A DNA stretch of 64,000 nucleotides from positions 5,022,001 through 5,086,000 of the forward strand of contig NZ_LT607753.1 in NCBI RefSeq assembly GCF_900090295.1. Reading direction: 5' to 3'. Every line of letters starts with the position of its first letter. The stretch's first letter is position 1. This DNA is from Micromonospora coxensis. Its GTDB lineage: Bacteria; Actinomycetota; Actinomycetes; Mycobacteriales; Micromonosporaceae. The notes under the pieces were generated by a model, which searched no databases, had not been told where the DNA came from, and worked only from the letters and a program-made list of their open reading frames with translations. Below are positions 45,098 to 54,166 of the stretch, one piece after another. The position numbers and the translations under genes are program-made.

Positions 45098-46462
45098 ATG
45101 AGCAGAACGCCGTTGACGCTGGAACAGTTGCGGGTCGCCGTCGCCGAGGGCGAGATCGACACCGTGGTGCTCGCCCTGGTCGACATGCAGGGCCGCCTGC
45201 AGGGCAAGCGGTTCCACGCCCCCTACTTCCTCGACCAGGTGGTCGCGCACGGCAGCGAGGGCTGCAACTACCTGCTCGCCGTCGACGTGGACATGAACAC
45301 CGTCGACGGGTACGCGATGTCGAGCTGGGAACGCGGGTACGGCGACTTCGCGATGCGCCCCGACCTGACCACCCTGCGCCGGGTGCCCTGGCAGCCGGGG
45401 ACGGCCCTGCTCCTGGCCGACCTGGAGTGGCTGGACGAATCCGGGCCGGTGGTCGCCTCGCCCCGGCAGATCCTGCGCCGGCAGCTCGACCGGCTGGCCG
45501 CCCACGGGCTGACCGCGTACGCCGGCACGGAGCTGGAGTTCGTCCTCTACCGCGACTCGTACGAGGACGCCTGGCGGCGCGGCTACCGCGATCTCACCCC
45601 GGCCAACCAGTACAACGTCGACTACTCGCTGCTCGGCACGGCCCGGGTGGAGCCGCTGCTGCGCCGCATCCGCACCGAGATGGCCGGCGCCGGGCTCACC
45701 CCGGAGAGCGCCAAGGGGGAGTGCAACCTCGGCCAGCACGAGATCGCCTTCCGCTACGACGCGGCGGTCACCTGCGCCGACCACCACGTCATCTACAAGA
45801 ACGGGGCCAAGGAGATCGCCGCCCAGGAGGGCATGTCGATCACCTTCATGGCCAAGCCGAACGCCCGCGAGGGCAACTCCTGCCACATCCACTTCTCGCT
45901 GCGGGACGCCTCCGGGTCCTCGGCGATGCTCGGCGACGGGCCAGCGCACCTGTCGGTCACCGGGCAGCGGGTGCTCGCCGGGCTGCTGGACACGATGCGC
46001 GAGCTGAGCCTCTTCTTCGCCCCGAACGTCAACTCCTACAAGCGCTACCAGCCCGGCTCGTTCGCCCCGACGGCGCTGCGCTGGGGCGTGGACAACCGCA
46101 CCTGCGCGCTGCGGGTGGTCGGGCACGGACAGGGCATGCGGGTGGAGAACCGGGTGCCCGGGGCGGACGTCAACCCGTACCTGGCGATCGCCGCGCTGGT
46201 GGCGGGCGCGGTGCACGGCATCGAGCGGGAGCTGGAGCTGGGCCCGGAGTGCACCGGCAACGCGTACGACGACGCGTCGGCGCAGCGGGTGCCGGGCACC
46301 CTGCGCGACGCCCTCACCCTCTGGGAGGGCTCCGCCGTGGCCCGCGACGCCTTCGGTGACGAGGTGGTCGCCCACTACGCCAACCAGGCGCGGGTCGAGC
46401 TGGCCGCCTTCGACGCCGCCGTGACGGACTGGGAGCTGATCCGTGGCTTCGAACGTCTCTGA
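45098..46462 (+). CDS. Glutamine synthetase-family ligase, probable gamma-glutamyl-polyamine/amine synthetase
   Basis: The protein is 454 aa from ATG 45098, with GGAGA upstream. It has the GS fold signatures: AGTELEFVLY (metal Glu), GECNLGQHEIAF, and HIHFSL with ATP-site residues, then NSYKRYQPGSFAP and NRTCALRVVG. The loop after the first domain differs from true GlnA, and the next two genes encode an aldehyde dehydrogenase and an SDR. That context fits GlnA3/GlnA4 or PuuA-type enzymes, which glutamylate polyamines or ethanolamine for catabolism. The amine is not known. The ALDH start overlaps its end by 20 bp. Confidence 0.88.
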   Translation: MSRTPLTLEQLRVAVAEGEIDTVVLALVDMQGRLQGKRFHAPYFLDQVVAHGSEGCNYLLAVDVDMNTVDGYAMSSWERGYGDFAMRPDLTTLRRVPWQPGTALLLADLEWLDESGPVVASPRQILRRQLDRLAAHGLTAYAGTELEFVLYRDSYEDAWRRGYRDLTPANQYNVDYSLLGTARVEPLLRRIRTEMAGAGLTPESAKGECNLGQHEIAFRYDAAVTCADHHVIYKNGAKEIAAQEGMSITFMAKPNAREGNSCHIHFSLRDASGSSAMLGDGPAHLSVTGQRVLAGLLDTMRELSLFFAPNVNSYKRYQPGSFAPTALRWGVDNRTCALRVVGHGQGMRVENRVPGADVNPYLAIAALVAGAVHGIERELELGPECTGNAYDDASAQRVPGTLRDALTLWEGSAVARDAFGDEVVAHYANQARVELAAFDAAVTDWELIRGFERL

Positions 46463-47810
46463 GGTGGTCGACCCGTCGACCGGCACGGTCGTCGCCCAGG
46501 TGCCGGCGAGCAGCGAGGCCGACACCGACGCCGCGATCGCGCGGGCCGCCGCCGCGTACGAGTCGTGGCGGGCCGTCGCGCCGGGGGACCGGGCGCGACT
46601 GCTGCGGCGGTTCGCCGCCGTGGTGGACGCCCACGTCGAGGAGCTGGCCCGGCTGGAGGTGCGCAACGCCGGACACACCATCGGCAACGCCCGCTGGGAG
46701 GCGGGCAACGTCCGCGACGTGCTCGACTACTACGCGGGCGCCCCCGAGCGGCTGACCGGCCGGCAGATCCCCGTCCCCGGTGGCCTGGACGTCACCTTCC
46801 ACGAGCCGCTCGGCGTGGTCGGGGTGATCGTGCCGTGGAACTTCCCGATGCCCATCGCCGGCTGGGGGTTCGCCCCGGCCCTCGCCGCCGGCAACACGGT
46901 GGTCCTCAAGCCCGCCGAGCTGACCCCGCTGACCGCGCTGCGCCTGGCCGAGCTGGCGCGGGAGGCGGGCCTGCCGGAAGGCGTGTTCACCGTGCTGCCC
47001 GGCCGGGGCGACGTGGTGGGGGAGCGGTTCGTCACCCATCCCGCCGTACGCAAGGTCTGCTTCACCGGCTCCACCGAGGTCGGCACCCGGATCATGGCCG
47101 GCTGCGCGGCGCAGGTGAAGCGGGTCACCCTGGAGCTGGGCGGCAAGTCCGCCAACCTGGTCTTCGCCGACGCCGACCTGGAGCGGGCGGCGGCCACCGC
47201 GCCGTCCGCCGTCTTCGACAACGCCGGCCAGGACTGCTGCGCCCGCTCCCGGATCCTGGTCCAGCGCCCGGTGTACGACCGCTTCCTGGAACTGCTCGAA
47301 CCGGCGGTGCGCGGCTTCCGGGTGGAGGACCCGGCCGCCGAGAGCGCCGAGATGGGCCCGCTGATCTCCGCCGCCCACCGGGACCGGGTCGCCGGGTACG
47401 TCGACGGCGCGCGGGTCGCGTTCACCGGCGCCCGCCCCGACGGCCCCGGCTTCTGGCACGCCCCGACGGTGCTGCTCGCCGACTCGCCGGCGGACCGGCA
47501 CTGGCGTGAGGAGATCTTCGGCCCGGTGGTGTCGGTGCTGCCGTTCGACGACGAGGCCGACGCGATCCGGCTGGCCAACGACACCGAGTACGGGCTCTCC
47601 GGCTCGATCTGGACCCGGGACGTCGGCCGGGCGGTGCGGGTGGCCCGGGCGGTCGAGTCGGGCAACCTCAGCGTCAACTCGCACTCCTCGGTGCGCTACT
47701 GGACGCCCTTCGGCGGCATGAAGCGTTCCGGACTCGGCCGCGAGCTGGGCCCGGACGCCCTGCACGCCTTCACCGACGTCAAGAACGTCTTCATCGGCAC
47801 CGAGGAGTGA
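46443..47810 (+). CDS. NAD(P)-dependent aldehyde dehydrogenase
   Basis: The protein is 455 aa. The nucleotide-binding segment FTGSTEVGTRIM, the general-base Glu in LELGGKSANLVF and the catalytic Cys (C265 in NAGQDCCARSR) are present. The C-terminus has the ALDH motif EEIFGPVVSVLPF. It begins at GTG 46443, 20 bp before the GS-like stop codon, and ends in a GTGA overlap region with the SDR gene, so the three genes are translationally coupled. It probably oxidises the aldehyde made from a glutamylated amine, like PuuC. Confidence 0.93.
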   Translation: MASNVSEVVDPSTGTVVAQVPASSEADTDAAIARAAAAYESWRAVAPGDRARLLRRFAAVVDAHVEELARLEVRNAGHTIGNARWEAGNVRDVLDYYAGAPERLTGRQIPVPGGLDVTFHEPLGVVGVIVPWNFPMPIAGWGFAPALAAGNTVVLKPAELTPLTALRLAELAREAGLPEGVFTVLPGRGDVVGERFVTHPAVRKVCFTGSTEVGTRIMAGCAAQVKRVTLELGGKSANLVFADADLERAAATAPSAVFDNAGQDCCARSRILVQRPVYDRFLELLEPAVRGFRVEDPAAESAEMGPLISAAHRDRVAGYVDGARVAFTGARPDGPGFWHAPTVLLADSPADRHWREEIFGPVVSVLPFDDEADAIRLANDTEYGLSGSIWTRDVGRAVRVARAVESGNLSVNSHSSVRYWTPFGGMKRSGLGRELGPDALHAFTDVKNVFIGTEE

Positions 47811-47815
47811 GCGTC

Positions 47816-48583
47816 ATGCAGGGTCGTCTGACGGACCGGGTCGCCGTGGTGACCGGGGCGGGCAGCGGGATCGGGCTGGCCACCGTGCGGCGCTTCGCCG
47901 CCGAGGGGGCGCGGGTGGTCTGCGTCGACATCGACGCCGAGGCCGGCGAGCGGGCCGCCGCGGAGGTCGGCGGCGACTTCGTCGCCTGCGACGTGGCGGA
48001 CGAGACCTCCGTGCGCGACCTCTTCGACGGGGTGGTCGAGCGGCACGGCCGGGTCGACGTGTCGTTCCACAACGCCGGCATCTCCCCGCCGGAGGACGAC
48101 TCCATCCTGGAGACCGGCCTGGACGCCTGGGAGCGGGTGCTGCGGGTCAACACCACGAGCGTCTACCTCTGCTGCAAGCACGTCATCCCGCACATGCGCC
48201 GGCAGGGGAAGGGCTCGATCGTCAACACCGCGTCGTTCGTGGCGCTGATGGGCGCGGCGACGTCGCAGATCGCGTACACGGCGAGCAAGGGCGGGGTGCT
48301 GGCGATGACCCGGGAGCTGGGCGTGCAGTTCGCCCGGGAGGGGATCCGGGTCAACGCGCTCTGTCCCGGCCCGGTCGCCACCCCGCTGCTGCTGGAGCTC
48401 TTCGCCGCCGACCCGGAGCGGGCGGCCCGCCGGCTGGTGCACGTGCCGATGGGGCGGTTCGGGGAGCCGGCGGAGATCGCCGCCGCGGTGGCCTTCCTGG
48501 CCAGCGACGACTCGTCCTTCATGACCGCCGCGCAGTTCGTGGTGGACGGCGGCATCACCGGCGCGTACGTCACCCCGCTGTGA
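47816..48583 (+). CDS. Short-chain dehydrogenase/reductase (FabG-like)
   Basis: The protein is 255 aa from ATG 47816, with GAGGAG upstream; a GTG at 47807 overlapping the ALDH stop codon is the alternative. The NAD(P) motif TGAGSGIGLAT, the structural NAG (FHNAGISPP), the catalytic Ser, and the YTASK active site are intact. Asp in VDIDAEAG favours NAD over NADP. It is the third gene of the GS-ALDH-SDR operon. It probably oxidises or reduces an alcohol intermediate of the same pathway. Confidence 0.92.
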   Translation: MQGRLTDRVAVVTGAGSGIGLATVRRFAAEGARVVCVDIDAEAGERAAAEVGGDFVACDVADETSVRDLFDGVVERHGRVDVSFHNAGISPPEDDSILETGLDAWERVLRVNTTSVYLCCKHVIPHMRRQGKGSIVNTASFVALMGAATSQIAYTASKGGVLAMTRELGVQFAREGIRVNALCPGPVATPLLLELFAADPERAARRLVHVPMGRFGEPAEIAAAVAFLASDDSSFMTAAQFVVDGGITGAYVTPL

Positions 48584-48588
48584 GTCGC

Positions 48589-49038
48589 TCAGCCCTTCGG
48601 GAAGACCCGCTGGGTGGTGGTCCAGCAGGCAAAGCCGACGGGTTGGCGACCCGTCTTCTCCTCGACCACCCGGTCGTCCGCGACGATCCGGCAGGTGGCG
48701 GTGGCGCCGTCGACGGGTTGGACGTACAGCCAGAGCTGGCCGTCGCCGGGCTGGAGGGTCACCTCCGTGCTCCAGGGGGCGGCGACTCCGTCGGTGAGGG
48801 TGCCGCCCAGGGTGTGGGTGCGATGGTCGTCGTTCGGTGTCCTCCAGCTGACGGCCTGCACCCGGCCGGAGTCGGCGGTCACCTCCAGGCGCACCCGCCG
48901 CGCCGGCGTTGCCGCGTCGTCGTCGGCGGTGGCGCGCAGGGCCAGCCAGGCGCCGCCGCCCGCGAGGACGAGAGCGACCACGAGGGTCGGGAGCAGCCAG
49001 CGCCGGCGGCGGGTTCGGGTGTCGTCGACAACGATCAC
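48589..49038 (-). CDS. Membrane-anchored protein with one TM helix (MmpS-like)
   Basis: The protein is 149 aa from GTG 49038. TACGCT ends 6 nt before the start, so it is likely leaderless. The N-terminus TRTRRRRWLLPTLVVALVLAGGG is a positively charged signal-anchor. The outer domain is beta-rich, with one Cys pair (ATCRIV and GFACWT) and LGGTLTDGVAAPWSTEV. The layout resembles MmpS-type proteins, but no MMPL gene is next to it. It is convergent with the SDR gene, 5 bp apart. Its function is unknown. Confidence 0.72.
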   Translation of the reverse strand: MIVVDDTRTRRRRWLLPTLVVALVLAGGGAWLALRATADDDAATPARRVRLEVTADSGRVQAVSWRTPNDDHRTHTLGGTLTDGVAAPWSTEVTLQPGDGQLWLYVQPVDGATATCRIVADDRVVEEKTGRQPVGFACWTTTQRVFPKG

Positions 49039-49315
49039 GGCGGCAGCGTAGGGCAGCGCGCCGCGTCCGTCCGCCCCGTGCGGCGGGTACGGCGGTGCCG
49101 GTGACGCTGGTGGCCGTGCGGCGCCGGGCGGACGCGTCGGAGGCGGGGGTGGCCCGGCGCCGTCCGGGTGGGTCGAGGACCGGGACGGCGTCTCCCGCCT
49201 GAGTGCGCGGCGGCACCCGGGGTGGGCCGGAGTCGGGCCGCCCCGTCCCCACCGCTTGTCCCGCCTGACGGAAAGGGGTGTCCCACTCTTCGGTGTTCGG
49301 TGCGAGGATCCGGAC

Positions 49316-49864
49316 ATGAAGGTCCATCCCCAGATCGACGATCGGCTGCGCGAGTGGATCGAGGAGCAGCCGGTCTTCTTCGTGGCCTCCGCCCCCTCCG
49401 GGCCGCACGGGCACGTCAACGTCTCGCCCCGGGGCATGCGGGGCACCTTCGCCGTCCTCGGCCCGCTGCGGGTCGCCTGGCTGGACTACCACGGCAGCGG
49501 CGCGGAGACCATCGCCCACCTGCGGGACAACGGCCGGGTCACGGTGATGTTCTGCGCCTTCACCGGCCCGCCCACGGTGGTCCGCCTGCACGGGCGGGGA
49601 GTCGCCACGCCGCTCACCGACCCCGGCTTCCGGCCCCTGCTCGCCCACTTCCCCGACCCGCCGGACCTGCACGGGGTCCGCGCGGTGATCACCGTCGAGG
49701 TCGAGCGGGTCAGCGACTCCTGTGGCTACTCGGTGCCGCTGATGGACTACCGCGGTGACCGCGACCTGCTGCTGCGGTGGGGCGCCCGCAAGACCGACGA
49801 GGACCTGGCCGAGTACCGCGCCCGCAAGAACGCCACCAGCATCGACGGCCTGCCCGCTTTCTGA
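49316..49864 (+). CDS. Pyridoxamine 5'-phosphate oxidase-family flavoprotein
   Basis: The protein is 182 aa. The N-terminal split-barrel has FVASAPSGPHGHVNVSPRGM, followed by VAWLDYHGSGAETIAHL and GRVTVMFCAF, typical of FMN/F420-binding PNPOx-like proteins. The C-terminal half ends with YRARKNATSIDGLPAF, as in many actinobacterial homologues. GAGGAT ends 6 nt before ATG 49316, consistent with a leaderless start. The frame extends back to 49256 but without a site. The substrate is unknown. Confidence 0.85.
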   Translation: MKVHPQIDDRLREWIEEQPVFFVASAPSGPHGHVNVSPRGMRGTFAVLGPLRVAWLDYHGSGAETIAHLRDNGRVTVMFCAFTGPPTVVRLHGRGVATPLTDPGFRPLLAHFPDPPDLHGVRAVITVEVERVSDSCGYSVPLMDYRGDRDLLLRWGARKTDEDLAEYRARKNATSIDGLPAF

Positions 49865-50002
49865 CCGATCCCCCGGCACGCCCCTCCCGACGAGCGTCGA
49901 CGCGCCGGTGACGGCAGGATGAGACGCAGGTAACCAGCGATCGCCGCGGGGCATGCGTTACGTTGCTGGTCCGTCTGGGTAGAAGGCGGGGCGCGGCCGG
50001 CA

Positions 50003-50017
50003 TGACGCCAGGCGTCA
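50003..50017. promoter_or_regulatory. Short palindrome upstream of the hybrid kinase gene
   Basis: TGACGCC (50003-50009), A, GGCGTCA (50011-50017) lies 28 nt before ATG 50045. A TACGTT (49959-49964) further upstream could be the -10 box, which would place this palindrome in the 5' leader. It is a possible operator. Confidence 0.5.
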
Positions 50018-50044
50018 CGGGGCACGGCCGGAGCGGGAGGGTAC

Positions 50045-53000
50045 ATGAGCGCGGCCCAGGTGGGCGAGGAGGGACGGTTCCACGCGCGTCCCGCCGACGG
50101 GACGCTCCCCGCGCAGCTCGCCGAGGCCTTCGCGGCCGGTGGCGAGATGGGACGTCGGCTGGGCGCGTACGACTGGTCCCGCACCCCGCTCGGCACCCCC
50201 GACACCTGGCCGCCGGCGCTCTGCCACGCGGTCAGCATGATGCTCGCCTCCCGCGCCCAGATCGCGATGTTCTGGGGCCCGGACCACCGGGCCTTCTACA
50301 ACGACGCCTACCGGCCGACCATCGGCACCAAGCACCCGGCCGTCATCGGCCAGCCGGCCAGCCGGCACTGGGTGGAGACCTGGGACGTGCTCGGGCCGGT
50401 CCTCGACGACGTGCTGCGTACCGGTGAGCCGTACCACGGCACGGACCACCCGTTCCTGATCGACCGGCACGGCTTCGTCGAGCAGGTCTACTTCGACGTC
50501 TCCTACGACCCGATCCGCGGCACCGACGGCAGCGTCCAGGGCATCTTCTGCTTCGTCAACGAGACCACCGGCCGGGTGCTCGGCGAGCGGCGGCTGCGGG
50601 CGCTGGCCGACCTCGGTTCCCGCCTCGGCGAGGCGCGCAGCGTGGCGGAGGTCGCCCGCCTCGCCGCCGAGGTGCTCGACGGGTACCGCTCCGACGTCCC
50701 GTTCGCCCGGGTCCGCCTCTACGACGACCAGGGCTGCCTCGCCCTCGCGGGGACCGGTGGCGACACGCCGGACGGCGTCCCCACCGACGCGCCGCCCGTG
50801 CTCGCCCGGGTCGCCGCGGGCGGCGTCCCCGCCGAGGTCGACGTGGCCGAGCTGCCCGGCGTGGTGCCGCCGGAGGCCGCCGACCGGGCCCTGGTGCTGC
50901 CGCTGACCGCCACCAACGAGCCGGCCGGGGTGCTCGTCGTCGGCGTCTCCCGCCGGCTGCACCTCAACGAGGAGTACCGCACCTTCTTCGACCTGGTCAC
51001 CGCCCAGATCTCCCAGGCCCTGGGCCAGCAGCGGGCGTACGAGCAGGAGCGGGCCCGCGCCGCCGAGCTGGCCGCCCTCGACCGGGCCAAGACGAACTTC
51101 TTCGCCAACGTCAGCCACGAGTTCCGCACCCCGCTGACGCTGGTCCTCGGGCCGCTGGAGGACCTGCTCGCCGATCCGGCGCTGCCACCGGCGTACACCG
51201 AGCGGCTGACCGTCATGCACCGCAACGCGCTGCGCCTGCTCAAGCTGGTCAACACGGTGCTCGACTTCTCCCGCCTGGAGTCCGGCCGGCTGGCCGCCCA
51301 CTTCGAGCCCACCGACCTGGCCGACTACACCTCCCGGCTGAGCAGCACCTTCCGCTCCGCCACGGCCCGCGCCGGCCTGCGCCTGGTGGTCGACTGCCCG
51401 CCGCTGCCCGCGCCGGTCTTCGTGGACCGGGACATGTGGGAGAAGATCGTCCTCAACCTGGTCTCCAACGCGCTGAAGTTCACCTTCGACGGCGAGATCC
51501 GGGTCCGGGTGCACGTCGTCGCGGGCGCGGCCCGGCTGGAGGTCAGCGACACCGGCGTCGGCATCGTCGCCGACGAGCTGCCGCACGTCTTCGAGCGGTT
51601 CCACCGGGTGCCCGGGGTCCGGTCGCGTACCCACGAGGGCACCGGCATCGGCCTCGCGCTGGTGCGCGAGCTGGTCGAGATGCACGGTGGCAAGGTCGAG
51701 GTCAGCAGCCGGGTGGACGAGGGCAGCACCTTCGCGGTGACCCTGCCGTTCGGCTCGGCGCACCTGCCCGCCGACCGGGTGGCCAGCGGCAGCCCGGCGC
51801 CGCTCGCCGAGCCCCAGCAGGCCGCCCTGTACGTCGCGGAGACCGCGATCTGGTCCGACGACCGCAACGCCCTGGTTCCGGCGCCGGTGGCGGAGGAGCC
51901 GGCCGGCGCCGGCCGCATCCTGCTCGCCGACGACAACGCCGACCTGCGCGAGCACGTCACCCGGCTGCTCGGCCCGTCGTACGAGGTGGTCGCGGTGCCC
52001 GACGGCGTGGCGGCCCTGGAACAGGCCGTCGACGGCACCTTCGATCTGGTGCTGACCGACGTGATGATGCCCCGGCTGGACGGCTTCGGGCTGGTCACCG
52101 CGCTGCGGGCGAACCCGCGTACCCGGCACGTGCCGATCGTGCTGCTCTCCGCCCGGGCCGGCTCCGCCGAGGCGGTCGCCGGGCTGTCGGTCGGCGCCGA
52201 CGACTACCTCACCAAGCCGTTCTCCGGTCAGGAGCTGATCGCCCGGGTCCGGGCCAACGTCGAGCTGGGCCAGCTGCGCGGGCAGATCATCCGCCGGCTG
52301 CGGGCGCTGGCCGACGCCGCGGTGGCGATCAACACCGCCCGCTCCACCGCCGACGTGGTCCAGGTCGCCGCGCGGCACGCGCTCAGCCTCGCCGAGGCGG
52401 CCCGGGTGCTGGTCACCACCAGCGGCGCACGGTACGAGGCCGACGCCGGCGGGACGACGCCGCAGGAGCCGTCGGACGTGCTGGCGCTGACCGGCACCGC
52501 CGGCACGCAGCTCGGCGAGCTGCGGGTGTGGCGCACCGACGGCGACGGACCCGAGCGGGCGGCGCTGACCCAGCTGGCCCGCCTGGTCGGGGTACGCCTG
52601 GAGAACGCCCAGCTCTACGAGGCCGAGCACCACATCGCCACCACCCTGCAGCACAGCCTGCTGCCGACCACCCTGCCGCAGCTCCCCGGCGCGGTGGTGG
52701 CCAGCCGCTACCTGCCCGGCAGCGCCGACGTGGAGGTCGGCGGCGACTGGTACGACGTGATCGGGGTCGGCGACGACGAGGTCGTGCTGGTCATCGGCGA
52801 CGTGGTCGGCAAGGGCGTCCGCGCCGCGGCGGCGATGGGCCAGCTGCGCAACGGGCTGCGGGCGTACCTGCTGGAGGGCTACGACCCCGGGCAGTCACTG
52901 ACCCGGCTCAACCGGCTGGTCGGCTCCACCGAGCGGCAGTCCTTCGCCACCGTGGTCTGCCTCTCGTACTGCCCCCGCACCGGCCTCCTGCGGTACGCCA

Positions 53001-53704
53001 GCGCCGGCCATCCGTCCCCGCTGTTGATCCGAGGAGACGACGTGGCGTTCCTGCACGATCGGGCACTCGGTCCACCCATCGGCGCGATCGCCGGCACCAG
53101 CTACCGGACGGTCGAGGGCGACCTCACCCCCGGCGACCGGCTGCTGCTGTACACCGACGGGCTGATCGAGGACCGGCACGCGGGCATCGACGCCGCCCTG
53201 CTCCAGCTGCGCCAGGACGCCTCGGTGTCGGGCGAGCACGTCGCCGACCTGGTCGACGCGGTGGTGGAGCGGGTCGCCGGGCGCAACCGGCACGACGACG
53301 TGGCGGTGCTGGCGCTGGAGGCGGCCGAACTGCACCGGTTCGCGCTCCGGCTGCCGGCCGACCCGACCCGGCTCAGCGTGCTGCGCAAGCGGCTGGAGAA
53401 CTTCCTCCTCGCCCACCGGGTCGGCGAGAACGACCTCTTCGACCTCACCGTGGCCGTCTCCGAGGCCGCCGCCAACGCCATCGAGCATCCGGTGGACCCG
53501 CGTGAGGAGACGATCCACGTCGAGGTGGGCATCGACGGCCGGACGGTGACGGCGACCGTGCGCGACAGCGGGCGGTGGCGGGAGTCGACCGGGTCCGGCT
53601 TCCGCGGCCGGGGCCTGTCGCTGATCGAGGCGTTGGGGGAGTTGTCGGTGACCCGTACCCCGGACGGGACGGAAGTGACGCTGCGCCGGCGGTTGCAGGA
53701 CTGA
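50045..53704 (+). CDS. Giant hybrid sensor kinase / SpoIIE phosphatase with C-terminal anti-sigma-like ATPase
   Basis: The protein is 1219 aa. The order is a PAS-like sensor (about 40-180), GAF (about 185-340), HisKA with H358 in FFANVSHEFRTP, HATPase_c (about 450-575, with NALKF and GTGIGLAL), a receiver domain with D672 in VLTDVMMPRLDG, a GAF-like region (about 755-865), SpoIIE/PP2C (about 870-1085, with VGGDWYDVI and IGDVVGKG), and an RsbW-type HATPase (about 1100-1219, VSEAAANAIEH). It thus combines a phosphorelay with partner switching. ATG 50045 has GGGAGGG upstream. A STAS protein gene is convergent. Confidence 0.92.
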   Translation: MSAAQVGEEGRFHARPADGTLPAQLAEAFAAGGEMGRRLGAYDWSRTPLGTPDTWPPALCHAVSMMLASRAQIAMFWGPDHRAFYNDAYRPTIGTKHPAVIGQPASRHWVETWDVLGPVLDDVLRTGEPYHGTDHPFLIDRHGFVEQVYFDVSYDPIRGTDGSVQGIFCFVNETTGRVLGERRLRALADLGSRLGEARSVAEVARLAAEVLDGYRSDVPFARVRLYDDQGCLALAGTGGDTPDGVPTDAPPVLARVAAGGVPAEVDVAELPGVVPPEAADRALVLPLTATNEPAGVLVVGVSRRLHLNEEYRTFFDLVTAQISQALGQQRAYEQERARAAELAALDRAKTNFFANVSHEFRTPLTLVLGPLEDLLADPALPPAYTERLTVMHRNALRLLKLVNTVLDFSRLESGRLAAHFEPTDLADYTSRLSSTFRSATARAGLRLVVDCPPLPAPVFVDRDMWEKIVLNLVSNALKFTFDGEIRVRVHVVAGAARLEVSDTGVGIVADELPHVFERFHRVPGVRSRTHEGTGIGLALVRELVEMHGGKVEVSSRVDEGSTFAVTLPFGSAHLPADRVASGSPAPLAEPQQAALYVAETAIWSDDRNALVPAPVAEEPAGAGRILLADDNADLREHVTRLLGPSYEVVAVPDGVAALEQAVDGTFDLVLTDVMMPRLDGFGLVTALRANPRTRHVPIVLLSARAGSAEAVAGLSVGADDYLTKPFSGQELIARVRANVELGQLRGQIIRRLRALADAAVAINTARSTADVVQVAARHALSLAEAARVLVTTSGARYEADAGGTTPQEPSDVLALTGTAGTQLGELRVWRTDGDGPERAALTQLARLVGVRLENAQLYEAEHHIATTLQHSLLPTTLPQLPGAVVASRYLPGSADVEVGGDWYDVIGVGDDEVVLVIGDVVGKGVRAAAAMGQLRNGLRAYLLEGYDPGQSLTRLNRLVGSTERQSFATVVCLSYCPRTGLLRYASAGHPSPLLIRGDDVAFLHDRALGPPIGAIAGTSYRTVEGDLTPGDRLLLYTDGLIEDRHAGIDAALLQLRQDASVSGEHVADLVDAVVERVAGRNRHDDVAVLALEAAELHRFALRLPADPTRLSVLRKRLENFLLAHRVGENDLFDLTVAVSEAAANAIEHPVDPREETIHVEVGIDGRTVTATVRDSGRWRESTGSGFRGRGLSLIEALGELSVTRTPDGTEVTLRRRLQD

Positions 53705-53756
53705 GCCCGCCCGGCGCGGACGCGACGCCCCGCCGCCCACGGTGACGGGGGGCCGG

Positions 53757-54071
53757 TCAGTCCCGGTGCAGCCAGCCCTGCTCGCCCAGGCCGGAGATCT
53801 CCAGCACCCGGACGACCTGGCGGGAGGGGAGCACGGTGAGCCGGTCGGGGAGCCGGTCGGCGAGCCGGACCACCGCGTGGATGGCGGCCGAGTCGAAGAA
53901 GGTGACCCCGCGCAGGTCGAGGGTGACCCGCTCGGCGGGCTCGCGGAGGGCGGTCTGGAGCATCGTGTCGGCGGTGGCCATGTCGACCTCGCCGGTCACC
54001 ACCACGCGGAGGTGCTCTCCGTCGAGCTCCGCGCTCGCGGAGAACACGGGAGGTGCGCCCCCTTGATCCAC
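53757..54071 (-). CDS. STAS-domain protein, anti-sigma factor antagonist type
   Basis: The protein is 104 aa from GTG 54071. The STAS core LRVVVTGEVDMATADTML and the phosphorylatable Ser in FFDSAAIHAV are present, matching RsbV/SpoIIAA-type antagonists. It converges on the kinase/SpoIIE gene, whose RsbW-like and SpoIIE domains are the usual kinase and phosphatase of a STAS partner. The promoter TTGCCG (54106-54101), 17 nt, CAAAGT (54083-54078) ends 6 nt before this GTG, supporting a leaderless start. Upstream GTGs (54092, 54101, 54140) are alternatives. Confidence 0.85.
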   Translation of the reverse strand: MDQGGAPPVFSASAELDGEHLRVVVTGEVDMATADTMLQTALREPAERVTLDLRGVTFFDSAAIHAVVRLADRLPDRLTVLPSRQVVRVLEISGLGEQGWLHRD

Positions 54072-54077
54072 GCAGCA

Positions 54078-54107
54078 ACTTTGGCACAGCACGGTTGCCA
54101 CGGCAAC
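54078..54107 (-). promoter_or_regulatory. STAS gene promoter with a GTTGCC-AC-GGCAAC palindrome
   Basis: On the minus strand, -35 TTGCCG (54106-54101) and -10 CAAAGT (54083-54078) are 17 nt apart. The -35 lies in the perfect palindrome GTTGCC, two bases, GGCAAC (54094-54107). A repressor there would block the -35 box. The divergent map gene starts 60 bp away. Confidence 0.65.
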
Positions 54108-54166
54108 AACCTCGGCGGGCGGGTGCGTGGCGGGAGTCACCGTGGGCGCGGCGATAGGCTGTGGCC

